DNA of 64,000 bases from Trichopria drosophilae (Eukaryota > Arthropoda > Insecta > Hymenoptera > Diapriidae), in NCBI GenBank assembly GCA_030407085.1, contig CM059586.1, forward strand, positions 107,583,501-107,647,500, in the 5' to 3' direction. The position numbers and the translations under genes are program-made. Shown here in pieces: positions 11,626-23,354 of the stretch (positions are counted from its first letter, which is position 1; each line of letters begins with the position of its first letter). A model generated the notes under the pieces. It had not been told where the DNA came from and did no database searches. It was given only the letters and a program-made list of their open reading frames with translations.

Positions 11626-13509
11626 AGGTTTTCCTAAATCGTCACCTCGGTTAGAGATCTAGGACTTCTCCCTCTCTATGCTCATGTGATGAGAGTCAAA
11701 AATTGTCTATGTCAAGATTGGACGATAGAGAAAAAGGGGCAGGGCTTATGCCCGGAAAAGTGGGGAAAAGTGGATATGACGTATACTATCTTCCCTTACA
11801 ATATAATATTATAAACTTATATCTAAACGCAATAATAATAATTAGTAGTTAATATACAATAATAATATTACGTGGATTACATATTCGCAATTGATGATAT
11901 ATGCATCGCGCAATACTCCAATTACTTATTATTTATAATCATAATTGTTATTAAATTAATACCGTTCAAAAGGTATTAAATTGAATAAGATATACTTCTA
12001 AACTTATTGACATAAATCTAATTGTACGCTGACAATGAATTTTATTAGTAACGCTTCTATAATTAATGGTTAATTGATTATAATAGTTGCAATGGTAATT
12101 GTTGGTATTACTAAGAGGACGTGACGTCATTCGGGACAAAAATTATTTAGTCTTTTTAGTTTTCCACATGTGTTCGACAACAGGAAGTGTTCTAGCGGTA
12201 TAAGATATTTTTAAGTTTATTATGGGATAATGCTTCGGCCGTTGGCTACGGTGGATCGTGTGATCGAAAACTGATCTACGAACAATCATAAATTTACACG
12301 AAACTCGAGAGGGTTCGCGGCATTTCTACTACGATGATGCTCGACATGTATCTCTCGGCCACATGTTGCAAGAAGCTTATCTTCTGGTTGTCGAATGTTG
12401 GAAAATAGTATATTTCCTTTTTTTTTAATTTTATTAGTAACAGCTGTACAAGCTAGAGAAAGATGAAACTCTGGGAAAACTAATTTTTGTAAGAACTAAA
12501 AACGTCCCACGTTACAGTCCGCGTAGATTACATTGTATTATTAATTCACTTTTAGTATTTAGTATTTAAATTTCTGTTGTAATAACTATTATTAATTCAT
12601 TTTTGGTTTGCTTGATTATCAATAAACGTGGTAGCTTGTTCGGGCTTTTCCCCTGCTCCGTGGGGTTTTTATGCCTCGACAAGTTATTTTTTTATTATCC
12701 GCGAAATATTCTGTGTTTTATTTGTTAGCCTGCCACTCACCCATCCTTTCAATTCAATTTACCAGATTTTTTTGAAGTTAGTATAAAATCTCTGTTCATG
12801 TTTAATGTAATAAAAAAAATGCATATTGTCCAAAGGATTCGAAAATGGAGTAAATTGTTCCTCTTACTCTATATTTTCAAAAACTGAAGGTTATATGAAT
12901 GTGTCTACCATGCACGACGTACTATAAACAAATATGTGGGAGTAACTCGATTTTCATGAAAATGGTTAATTTTTGGAAAAAGCAATTTTAAAAAAATGAC
13001 TTTCATGATCCGCAATATGTGAAAACGGAATATTACTTAGGACAGTTTAACGAATGAAATAGTCCCGGTCCCATAAGTGTGCGACTCATGCTAATTATTG
13101 ATTGGCTGCTTTAAATATCACTATCTCTAGCGTATTTTGGTTTTAAAAACTACATTTTTGCTTGTCACGCTCAAAAGGTAGAGAAATAATCACTTTTTTT
13201 TACTATGTTCCTTACATCTCAGTTATGAAATGATATAAAAAAAATATGTCAACTTTGAATTCAAAGCTTATCATACAAAAAATTCATGTCCATTATTTTG
13301 AAAATTTATCAACTAGATTTCATTTTTTGTTAGCACACAATTTCAATTAAAAAATAACATTTTTACAACTTACATTCAGACTCTTGAAGAAGAGACTATA
13401 GTTTGCGTACACTCTAAAATTGTTGGAGTGAAGTGTACTCCATAGGAGTAAAATTGAGTGAAATGCATACCAAAAGAATAAAGTGTTTACTTTATTAGCG
13501 GTTGGAATC
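11626..13509. other. AT-rich stretch without genes
   Basis: No coding region is seen on either strand. A short CCCC..GGGG hairpin with a T-run lies near 12648-12670, and a moderately CpG-rich patch at 12235-12360. The ORF at 13347-13559 has no recognisable domain and crosses the inferred transposon edge. Confidence 0.5.
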
Positions 13510-13629
13510 ATGATGCTGAAACTAGCCGCAGATTCGAAAAAGCAGTGGTTCTCAATCAAAATATTTTTTGGTCATTAGTGGTTTAAAATTAATTCGATTA
13601 ATCACGTAACAGTTTTGGGATGTTAATTG

Positions 13630-14210
13630 AGGTATAAAGAGATAAAAAATGCGTACAAACTACGAGAATTATTTAAACAATTTAGCAACAAATACGGCTG
13701 TTTGAAAATTAAAAAAGGTGCGGTGTTCGTTATTTCTACATCCATTCTTTCGAGTTACTGTACTTGAATTGGCCCTGCGGAAAAAAATAAAAGAATGCGT
13801 GTGACCGTAGGAATTGTTTAAACAATTTTGCAACAATTACTGCTGGCATGAAAACGAAGGGAGGTGCGGGGTTCGTATTTTCTACATTTATTCTTACTAG
13901 GTAGAGCAGTCGAATGGCTCTGGCGAAAAAAATAAAAAAAATGCGTGTGACCGTAGGAATTGTTTAAACAATTTTGCAACAATTACTGCTGGCATGAAAA
14001 CGAAGGGAGGTGCGGGGTTCGTATTTTCTACACTTATTCTTACTAGGTAGAGTAGTCGAATGGCTCTGGCGAAAAAAAATAAAAAAAATGCGTGTGACCG
14101 TACGAATTGTTTAAACAATTTTGCAACAATTACTGCTGGCATGAAAACGAAGGGAGGTGCGGGGTTCGTATTTTCTACACTTATTCTTACTAGGTAGAGT
14201 AGTCGAATGG
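13630..14210 (+). repeat. ~145-bp satellite array, outer left end
   Basis: Units containing GGAATTGTTTAAACAATTTT, GGTGCGGGGTTCGTA and AGTCGAATGGCTCTGGCG recur near 13665 (diverged), 13810, 13951 and 14105. The palindrome TTGTTTAAACAA is in most copies. The minus-strand ORF across 13897-14247 repeats with the units and is not a gene. Confidence 0.88.
14202..14210. other. 9-bp target duplication, left copy
   Basis: GTCGAATGG precedes the inner element and is repeated exactly at 22533-22541. The uninterrupted satellite unit near 13908 reads GTCGAATGGCTCTGGCG, so the pre-insertion sequence is visible in a neighbouring copy. Confidence 0.95.
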
Positions 14211-14402
14211 ATGACGCTGAAACTAGCAGGAAATTCAGATACAGCACACCTATAGAAATCCGTAGCAGGAAATTCGATGGCTAGACTCCTAGCAGCGATT
14301 TTTCTCCATAAAAGTGTCTATGCACTAAACGATCATTAGTTTACTCATTATTCCAATAGCCAAAAAAAGAATATAGGAAATCTCATATTTTTAAAAAATA
14401 TT

Positions 14403-15970
14403 TTAGAACAAATTTTCATAAAATCGTTATTACAAAAATGGTCAAATAATCTAAATAAAAGTGACTTTGACCTCGATATTCGGCATTCTGTCAATTTTAT
14501 TTCATTGTCTACAATATATTAAAGCAATGCCAGGTGGTTTCCACCCGGAGCCAAAGTTAGAAATATTTTTTTGAGCACCTTTAAACAAATTTTCATAAAA
14601 TCATTATTACAAAAATGGTCAAATAATCTAAATAAAAGTGACTTTGACCTCGATATTCGGTATTCTGTCAATTTTATTTCATTGTCTACAATATATTAAA
14701 GCAATGCCAGGTGGTCCCCACCCGGAGCCAAAGTTAGAAATATTTTTTTTGAGCACCTTTAAACAAATTTTCATAAAACCATTATTACAAAAATGGTGAA
14801 ATAATCTAAATAAAAGTGACTTTGACCTCGATATTCGGTATTCTATCAATTTTATTTCATTGTCTACAATATATTAAAGCAATGCCATGTGGTTTCCACC
14901 CGGAGCCAAAGTTAGAAATATTTTTTTGAGCACCTTTAAACAAATTTTCATAAAATCATTATTACAAAAATGGTCAAATAATCTAAATAAAAGTGACTTT
15001 GACCTCGATATTCGGTATTCTGTCAATTTTATTTCATTGTCTACAATATATTAAAGCAATGCCATGGGGTTTCCACCCGGAGCCAAAGTTAGAAATATTT
15101 TTTTGAGCATTTTTAAACGAATTTTCATAAAATCATTTTTACAAAAATGGTCAAATAATCTAAATAAAAGTGACTTTGACCTCGATATTCGGTATTCTGT
15201 CAATTTTATTTCATTGTCTACAATATATTAAAGCAATGCCAGGTGGTTTCCACCCGGAGCCAAAGTTAGAAATATTTTTTTGAGCACCTTTAAACAAATT
15301 TTCATAAAATCATTATTACAAAAATGGTCAAATAATCTAAATAAAAGTGACTTTGACCTCGATATTCGGTATTCTGTCAATTTTATTTCATTGTCTACAA
15401 TATATTAAAGCAATGCCAGGTGGTTTCCACCCGGAGCCAAAGTTAGAAATATTTTTTTGAGCATTTTTAAACGAATTTTCATAAAATCATTTTTACAAAA
15501 ATGGTCAAATAATCTAAATAAAAGTGACTTTGACCTCGATATTCGGTATTCTGTCAATTTTATTTCATTGTCTACAATATATTAAAGCAATGCCAGGTGG
15601 TTTCCACCCGGAGCCAAAGTTAGAAATATTTTTTGAGCATTTTTAAACAAATTTTCTTAAAATCGTTATTACAAAAATGGTCAAATAATCTAAATAAAAC
15701 CCGCTTTGACCTCGATTGTCGACATTCTGTCAATGTTGTTATATTGTCTGCAATATATTGAAGGAATGCCAGTTGGCTTCCACTTGGAACCGAGGTTAGA
15801 TATATTTTTTGCACGATTGTAAACAAATTTTCATAAATACGTTATTATAAAAATTGTCAAAAAATCTAAATAAAAGTCACTTGACCTCGATTTTCGACAT
15901 TCTGTCGATTTTCTTTTATTGTCCAGAATACCAGGGGGTTTCAGCTCGAATACCGGAGTTAAAAATATTT
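14403..15970 (+). repeat. 177-bp satellite, inner left arm
   Basis: Seven well-conserved units (marker CACCCGGAGCCAAAG near 14544, 14721, 14899, 15076, 15254, 15430 and 15608) are followed by two strongly diverged ones toward the core (~15783 and ~15935). Each carries TGACTTTGACCTCGATATTC. Short minus-strand ORFs at 15620-16052 are products of the diverged units. Confidence 0.93.
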
Positions 15971-16054
15971 TTAAGTAGTTGAGTAAAAATATGAAACTAG
16001 AACTCACTACATTAAGGGCGCTCAGCGAGTTGATACCCGCTCTTAGCATCACCC

Positions 16055-16090
16055 GAGACCAACCACGGGGAGGTGGCGGGTGTTGGTCTC
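16055..16090. terminator. Hairpin downstream of inner transposase
   Basis: GAGACCAAC (16055-16063) pairs with GTTGGTCTC (16082-16090), followed on the plus strand by a T-rich tract. It lies ~290 bp beyond the stop of the minus-strand gene. The stretch CATCACCCGAGACCAACCAC here resembles CATTACCCAGAGCCAACCGC at the same place in the outer element (~23151-23170). A 3'-end or cis function is inference. Confidence 0.45.
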
Positions 16091-16376
16091 ATTTTTTTTT
16101 TATATTTTTTTTTGCTTTTTTTTTATTTTTTGATTATTTTTTGCTTTTTTTCATTTTTCCATATTTTTTTGTATTAGTGTTTTTATTTTTTGAGTATTTT
16201 AACCTGATTGATTTGTTGACTATTTGTTTCATTCTTGGTTTACCAACAATTTCAATGATGCACAATATTCTAAGGTGCTTTCTGATGATAGAGGCGGTAG
16301 GCGTGTCATCTGCATATCTTTATATTTTTTAAATGTTATTTTTCTCATCTGATCGGTTTCGTCTTTTTGTGTGGAA
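16091..16376. other. 3' flank of inner gene, T-rich
   Basis: The sequence is dominated by T-rich low complexity (16091-16200). The 117-aa plus-strand ORF across it is phenylalanine-rich and not a gene. Confidence 0.5.
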
Positions 16377-19300
16377 CTATTTGGGTCTGTTGTATTCGAA
16401 TAGTATACCCATTATCCACTTTCTACCTCTTGACATGTCATCTTCCCGGAATTGCCAGTAATTCGATGAACAAATTATGTAAGCCCAACAGCAAAGATGT
16501 ACCCCACAGTTTGCTCCAGCTCCAATTTCAGAAATTTGGCTGGGGATATCATTCGGGCAATGAAGCATTCACGATGACCAATCTATATCGGGACATTCTC
16601 TTCGCGTGTATAACGCATCTATGAATCCTTGCAATTTTATTACGATTTCATTGTCTAATACGTCGTGCATGGAATCCAAATGTAGGATACATTTATGGGG
16701 GAAAATGATGATGCACAACGTCCAGTGTGCGTGAGAGCATACGGGTATAAGCCACACATTGTATTGCCATGCCTTCATGCGTCGGGCCCATTTAAAAAAT
16801 CCGACTTTACCGACCTTCCGAATCCATTACACTTACAATGAATTGCGCATCGAATATCAAGGGATCGTAAAGTGATGTAGTTTTGAATTTCGTCAGGAAG
16901 CCATTAATTACATTGTCATCTATATATTCGTTGGGAAGTAGTGTCTCCAGGCTTTGCTTATTTATTAATAGCTTATCAATATAAAACGATACTGACGACC
17001 AGTTCGAAGGATAGTTTTGAATCTCGAGGAAACCATCAGGGTGACCACTGCTTATCGTATGCATTTCGAGTTCATTTGAACCATTTGGATTGCTATCTTG
17101 TTTTGTTTGTGGGCGTTCTTCTTTTATATCATTGATCATACTTATTTCGTCCTCGTAACCCCTCAAACTTTTATTAAATGTACGAAAGTATGGAACAGGA
17201 GCATTAATTGAATCTTTATGGTCAATCCATTTTTCGAACGCGTTGTCGAAATCGCTGTCGGATGATGCTGATGATAGTGTTGAAAGTTTTAAATTGGAGT
17301 TTTCTAAATTCGTTTCGACATCTTTCTTTATCGATCGTTTACAACGTTTTACCGCACGTTTGATTGGTCTTTTCTTACGTTTGATCGATGATTTTGATTT
17401 GAAATCGGTTGTTTCCTTCGAGAATTTCCCGAAATATCCCTTACATTGTATCGATGCATCGAATTCGTCACTGTTAGCGGCTTTTTTGGAAGCCGACTTT
17501 CTTTTCTGCCTTGTTGTTCGCAGATCAAACCGACGCTCTTTTAGCCGTGCAAGCAATCCCGATTCTAATTTGGCAATGACTCGCGGAATTGATTGTCTCT
17601 TTTTTCGCCCAAAAATAAAATATTTTAATATTTTGTTCCAATTCTCCACAGGAGCATTGGAATCTCTCCTGATTCCCAATTTCTTAATAACGATGCCAGT
17701 CCATATCGGTATATAAGGTAATAAGTCATTTAAAAGGTAAGAAATAAACTCAGGTATATACAAAGAATTACTCTCCTGCAGTTCGCTCACATTTTCAGTA
17801 CATACATCTTGGTGCACCTTCTTAAATAGCCCGAAAAAGGGCGATTTTTCCCTCTGGGTATTCCTTGAAGGAAGCTCCTCTTCAATTGGCAACATGCTGA
17901 TGTCCGATGGCTCATTTAACTCGGGGTTCTCTTCGCAATGCGACTTTATGTACCCTAATCGGTCTAGATATGTTTGGAAAGATTTCGTGACATGTTTTAA
18001 TCCAAAAACTATGATACATGCACGAAATACTTCAACTGTGCTGCGCAATTCTGTTGTGTGTATCAACATAGCGACAGCGGCTCCTAAAAGGATTCTGATT
18101 TCAACGTCAGTCGTGAATTGTTTTATTCGGCGCGTTGCACTTTTGATGAGGTGCGACGAACAGGTATGAATCACCGTCAGAGGAGTTGGTTTCTTTTCTG
18201 GATTATTGTGAATTTCATTCCAAATTACGTTCAAATACGTTGATACATTCATGTCATTGAATGCTTTGAGCACCGACTGTATCAGTACTTTACTGAAGTC
18301 GGTCTCTATTTTCGCCACAATAGGAATGTCTAATCCATGATATTTCTTAATGGCTGCAACGAATGTATGTAAAAATGTTGTAATTCCAACAACATCATGT
18401 CTACAACTTACAAATTCAGCCACTGGAAGAGGTGAATGTAGTTCTCCACCAGGCAATAATAATACGTAGTAATACGGTCTAATTGAGTTATAAGGAGGAA
18501 TGTCGATGAATGTGCCTGTCGCATCCAAGTATAGAAATACTGGCCCCTTTTTCGACAGTTCTATCACATACGCGATTTGCTTTTCTGTAAAGCAAATTGC
18601 ATGAAATGGTATAGCTGCATATGATTGAATGTACCCCACGAAATGTCTCCCTTTCCAATCTTCTTTTTCTCTTAATTGTAATTGGAGGCGACACATAAAC
18701 TCATGAAAATCGTTGCTAATATCGAGTCGACAATTATTCTCGCTACTTATTTTTTGACAAATCATTTTAGAAGGTGCCGCGTTTAAATTGCCTTGTTCTA
18801 AATCAGACTCTACAGCCTCAGCCAATTTCTCCAAGTACAATATACACGGTGGACGACCTTCTAATTCTTTTTCTAATAACTTTCGTTCATTGCCGCTAAT
18901 GAACCTCCGACCACTACCGATGTGGTCATACAAACCTTTCACGCGAACATGAACTACGGGGTCTTCGTGTACCTTAAAACCCGCCTTTATGGTGAAATCA
19001 TAAAGACGCTCGCAACCATATATAGTGCATTCCGCAACAGCGTGAAACTGATTAAAATTTTTTTTTCTTTTTCCATACGAAAGGTCGTGATAACGAAATT
19101 TTAACACGCATTTCGTGTGATGTGGAACGAATAGCTTATTGAATTCGTTTGTCCATCCTTTTTTTAGACGCGTACAATTAGGCGTCCAATAATCATCTAC
19201 AAATTTCCATGGGATGGAGAAATTATGCTCGTTCTCTTCACGGCAAGAACAACGTCGATCTATCTAAGTCACGGAGTTAATATTTTCGGCAAAACTTTCT

Positions 19301-19953
19301 TTATTCGCGCTATTTACATCAAAACAGAATCCTACATTTTCTAATGGAGGAAGTTTTATTTCATCACCACAATGCGTTTCAGCGGTGCTCGATCGAATAT
19401 CCGATAGGTGCTCAAAATTAATGTCCAATATGTCTAATTCCTGCTCCAGAGTTTTGATCTTATACATAATATCAAAATCTGGAAAATCTTCGTCCATATT
19501 TTCTTCAGATTCTTCGATTAACGTGTCCACATCGGTATTGACAAAACGTCCACTTTCAACAAATTGCTCATTTGCGTCAATTACTGTATCGTTATCATTA
19601 TTATCATCAACTCTCATTTCAGTTTCTGTGAGACGAATATCATTTCCATCGCTTGAATCTATACATGATGGAACTGATAAAGCTACAGGAGAAGAAGAAC
19701 ACGCATTGCGTATACGCAATACATGCACTTTAACTTCAAGATACTGCTTTCGAAATGTATTGTAGCATTTGAAAGTCTTTTTTTTAATAGTTTTGTGGTT
19801 AGTAGAATTAGGAAATAAGTGATGGAATACTTGTTTCCATGCAGATCCAGGACTCTTATAAGAACGAGCAGCCTCAGATAGCTTAAATTGTTCCAAATTA
19901 ATATTTGGAAACAAATGCAATAAAGCGTTCGCTATATTTTCAGGGGTTAATAA
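16377..19953 (-). pseudogene. NOF-like Mutator transposase + Ulp1 protease (inner)
   Basis: One long frame reads from 19953 to 16377, about 1,190 codons. The N-terminal part (to 19264) is acidic and shares ENIANA-like residues with the outer protein. A WRKY/FLYWCH-like finger follows (AECTIYGCERLYDF...YDH, ~19050-18920). The Mutator core has YLDATG, IETDFSK, CSSHLIK and a candidate catalytic Glu in VEVFR (~18515 to 18030). A lysine-rich linker precedes an Ulp1/C48-like domain with HWTL, LHLDS, PSQ and ANCGVH as His-Asp-Gln-Cys. Lesions: in-frame TAG at 19264-19266, a one-base frameshift near 16805-16815, and TGA at 16569-16571 where the outer protein has Trp. No ATG lies at the expected start. 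UniProt names the related fly protein as the NOF-FB transposable element protein. Confidence 0.9.
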
Positions 19954-19956
19954 TCA

Positions 19957-20362
19957 TTGCAACTATCTTCCTAACGATACTGCTAAATGCATAGAATTAG
20001 ACGAAGGTAATACACCTATAAGAAAAGCAGACGGCAGTCCGATAAAATAACATAAATGAAGAAATATTCTGCGTAAGTATTCACTCGTACGTATCTCATA
20101 TATTAAATGCTTTGTGCAAGATCCGCGACCTGCATCCTCTTATAGACACATAGAAGAACCAAATGTGTTGTGAGAAATGCAAGTATACATCAGCGCCACC
20201 TACACGGAGCTTAATAAAGTATCATCTTACTTTGGGGCAAGGGGGTCACACTTTCCTCATCAGCGTGTCCGCGACGTGACTCCCGATCTTCTTGTAAGCG
20301 TGTGCCCGGAGATTTTGCCGGATGCACTGTATGACAGATTGAAACTCAAAATCGAAAAATAA
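19957..20362 (+). other. Coding-like plus-strand fragments
   Basis: Between the transposase 5' end and the nested MITE, three short plus-strand stretches look protein-like: about 19957-20050 (ends SPIK, then TAA), 20105-20172, and 20177-20362 (61 aa; hydrophilic C-terminus LPDALYDRLKLKIEK). An AATAAA overlaps the last stop. No family is recognised. They may be remains of a second gene or a captured host fragment; chance is possible. Confidence 0.25.
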
Positions 20363-20488
20363 AAAGTTTTTATAAATAGATATACTTTAGTTATTTCATT
20401 AAGAACATTATGCATAATTTCTAGACGATTTCATTATAATAACATGATTTTGATGATTTGTAAATGACGTTAAGAGTGAAAAAATCAG

Positions 20489-20848
20489 TACTTTTTTCAT
20501 TCTAAGGCTTCCGTCTCGAAAACCAAGCCAGATAACCTAAAAGTTTACTCAGCCTTTTTTGTAGAGCATGAAATTTTCTCCAAAAACGTCACCGAGGGCA
20601 TATCTGTGAAGTTAATAGGTTAGCCATGAAAAATGCTGGAATGTCAGCAGTATAAAAATAAAATAAATTTAATGCGATTTCCGGCGTTATTCATGGCACT
20701 CGTGGCTAATAATAATAATCTATTAACATTAAATTAGTGCTCTCCATGGCTTTTTGTAGAAAATTTCATGTTCTACAAAAGAGGTTGAGTGCATTTTTGC
20801 AGTATCCTGCATCGTTTTCGATACGGGAGCCTTAGAATGAAAAAAGTA
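20489..20848. mobile_element. 360-bp foldback MITE
   Basis: TACTTTTTTCATTCTAAGGC at the left is inverted at the right, and the similarity continues inward through TCTCGAAAAC-type and TTTTTGTAGA..ATGAAATTTTCT segments. The right half of the same family recurs at 50259-50347. It is nested in the inner Mutator element. Confidence 0.75.
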
Positions 20849-21230
20849 TTGTTTTATTCAATTGTAACCACTTATGTAAATTATATAAATAATATTATAA
20901 TAATATTAAATCGTATAGAAATTCTGCAAAAATACTCTCAATGATATCAACAAAATTGTACCTATTTACAAAACCTTTTTTTTTCACAATTTCAAATCTT
21001 AAGCGCCATTTTGCTTTCATTAAAGTCCCGCTCCAAAAAACCCGCAGACGAACCGGGCACAGGTCGCTAGCGCCACCGAGGGGTAATCTAGTAGGATACG
21101 GCTAAACCATATGAGGAATATGGAGTGAAACCCCCTGCTTTGGGGCTGCGTTAGGCCCTCTATATGCGAAACGATACGCCGGTTCGGACCACGCAAGTAT
21201 CTAAGCTATTCACTTTAGATTCGAGTTTTC
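20849..21230. other. 5' flank of inner gene
   Basis: No coding region is seen. A GC-richer patch (21020-21200) lies between the gene and the right satellite arm, where a minus-strand promoter would be expected, but I see no definite element. Confidence 0.35.
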
Positions 21231-22350
21231 CCAGTTTTATTTACATTATTTGACCATTTTTGTAATAACGATTTTAAGAAAATTTGTTTAAAACTGTTAA
21301 AAAAAATATTTCTAACTTTGGCTCCGGGTGGAAACCACATGGCATTGCTTTAATATATTGTAGACAATGAAATAAAATTGACAGAATACCGAATATCGAG
21401 GTCAACGTCACTTTTATTTAGATTATTTGACCATTTTTGTAATAATGATGTTATGAAAATTTGTTTAAAGGTGTTAAAAAAATATTTCTAAATTTGGCTC
21501 CGGGTGGGAACCACCTGGCATTGCTTTAATATATTGTAGACAATGAAATAAAATTGACAGAATACCGAATATCGAGGTCAAAGTCACTTTTATTTAGATT
21601 ATTTGACCATTTTTGTAATAATGATTTTATGAAAATTTGTTTAAAGATGCTCAAAAAAATATTTCTAACTTTGGCTCCGGGTGGGAACCACCTGGCATTG
21701 CTTTAATATATTGTAGACAATGAAATAAAATTTACAGAATACCGAATATCGAGGTCAAAGTCACTTTTATTTAGATTATTTCACCATTTTTGTAATAATG
21801 ATTTTATGAAAATTTGTTTAAAGGTGCTCAAAATAATATTTCTAACTTTGGCTCCGGGTGGAAACCACCTGGCATTGCTTTAATATATTGTAGACAATGA
21901 AATAAAATTGACAGAATGCCGAATATCGAGGTCAAAGTCACTTTTATTTAGATTATTTGACCATTTTTGTAATAATGATTTTATGAAAATTTGTTTAAAG
22001 GTGCTCAAAAAAATATTTCTAAATTTGGCTCCGGGTGGAAACCACCTGGCATTGCTTTAATATATTGTAGACAATGAAATAAAATTGACAGAATACCGAA
22101 TATCGAGGTCAAAGTCACTTTTATTTAGATTATTTCACCATTTTTGTAATAATGATTTTATGAAAATTTGTTTAAAGGTGCTCAAAAAAATATTTCTAAC
22201 TTTGGCTACGGGTGGAAACCACCTGGCATTGCTTTAATATATTGTAGACAATGAAATAAAATTGACAGAATGCCGAATATCGAGGTCAAAGTCACTTTTA
22301 TTTAGATTATTTGACCATTTTTGTAATAACGATTTTATGAAAATTTGTTC
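21231..22350 (-). repeat. 177-bp satellite, inner right arm
   Basis: Six units inverted relative to the left arm, with GGCTCCGGGTGG near 21320, 21497, 21673, 21850, 22027 and 22204. The innermost unit has extra changes. Unlike the left arm there is no strongly decayed unit. Confidence 0.93.
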
Positions 22351-22532
22351 AAGAATATTTTTTAAAAATATGAGATTTTTTGGCTATTGGAATAATGAGT
22401 AAACTAATGATCGTTTAGTGCATAGACACTTTTATGGAGAAAAATCGCTGCTAGGAGTCTAGCCATCGAATTTCCTGCTACGGATTTCTATAGGTGTGCT
22501 GTATCTGAATTTCCTGCTAGTTTCAGCGTCAT

Positions 22533-22541
22533 GTCGAATGG
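22533..22541. other. 9-bp target duplication, right copy
   Basis: GTCGAATGG directly follows the terminal CAGCGTCAT and continues into CTCTGGCG, resuming the interrupted satellite unit. Confidence 0.95.
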
Positions 22542-22930
22542 CTCTGGCGAAAAAAAATAAAAAAAATGCGTGTGACCGTACGAATTGTTTAAACAATTTT
22601 GCAAAAATTACTGCTGGCATGAAGACGAAGGAAGGTGCGGGGTTCGTAATTTGTACATTTATTCTTACTAGTTAGTGTAATCGATTGGGCGTGACGAGAA
22701 AAAATTTTAAAAATACGTGTGGCCTTCGGAATTGTTTATATATTTTAGCAACATTTTGTGCGAGAGGGAAACCCAAAGAGGTGCGCGTTGGTCGTTACTT
22801 TTAAACAGTTTTACAAATAAGAGTGATCGAATGGATTCGATGGAAAATATTTGTAAAAATGCCTGATTTTTTAACAATTTAACAAGAATTCGTGCGGTAA
22901 TGATATAAAGTGCGGGCCTTGAAAAATATG
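22542..22930 (+). repeat. ~145-bp satellite, continuation
   Basis: The array interrupted at 14210 resumes here: one good unit, then two increasingly diverged units toward the core (GATTGGGCGTGACGAG near 22685, GATCGAATGGATTCGATGG near 22825). Confidence 0.8.
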
Positions 22931-23199
22931 TCAATGAAGTAAGCTGATGTGATTTATTCTACCAACTATCCAGGTTTAAAGAAGCTATGGATAATATGTA
23001 AAATAACAATATCAATAACTTTCGCAGTTCTTTGTTGTTTCCCAACAGAAATAGGGAGAACGTATATAGAATTATGTATTGTACATTTTTTGACGGTTCT
23101 GAGAATATTACAGATTATTTTGTCGTGATTGTATTTTATAACGGTTTTCGCATTACCCAGAGCCAACCGCGTGGAGGTCCCGTATATATGGCTCCTTTT

Positions 23200-23257
23200 C
23201 TCCACGAGAAATCTAATTTTTATTTGCTTCAGTGCTGATTTATCTTTTCTCGTGGAG
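23200..23257. terminator. Hairpin downstream of outer transposase
   Basis: CTCCACGAGAAA (23200-23211) pairs perfectly with TTTCTCGTGGAG (23246-23257) across a 34-base loop. It lies ~100 bp past the stop of the minus-strand gene and next to the segment shared with the inner element. A role in 3'-end formation is inference. Confidence 0.4.
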
Positions 23258-23354
23258 TTTTATCATTTTTTTTTTATTTTTTTTATATTATTTTTTGTAA
23301 TTTTTTTTTTATTATAAAACAGAACAAGCGCGGAAATAGTTTAATATACGTCTA

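Larger units (their letters stand above)
14211..22532 (-). mobile_element. Inner NOF/Foldback-like Mutator element
   Basis: Complete 8.3-kb element. It starts ATGACGCTGAAACTAGCAGG and ends with the exact inverse. Each end has a ~180-bp unique tip and then an array of ~177-bp units: about nine in the left arm (to ~15970) and six in the right (from ~21240). A perfect 9-bp duplication GTCGAATGG flanks it, matching the 9-bp duplications of Mutator and Drosophila FB elements. The core holds a minus-strand transposase/Ulp1 gene with three lesions, a 3' hairpin, a nested MITE (20489-20848) and coding-like plus-strand fragments (19957-20362). Confidence 0.93.

Noticed and set aside
13897..14247. 116-aa minus-strand ORF with internal repeat
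   Set aside because: The peptide repeats with the ~145-bp satellite and reappears in 27542-27910 and 28258-28596; it is the array read through.
15979..16332. 117-aa plus-strand ORF with hydrophobic segments
   Set aside because: Its apparent membrane segments come from a T-rich low-complexity tract after the transposase gene.
17243..17716. 157-aa plus-strand ORF
   Set aside because: It is antisense to the lysine-rich linker of the inner transposase gene.
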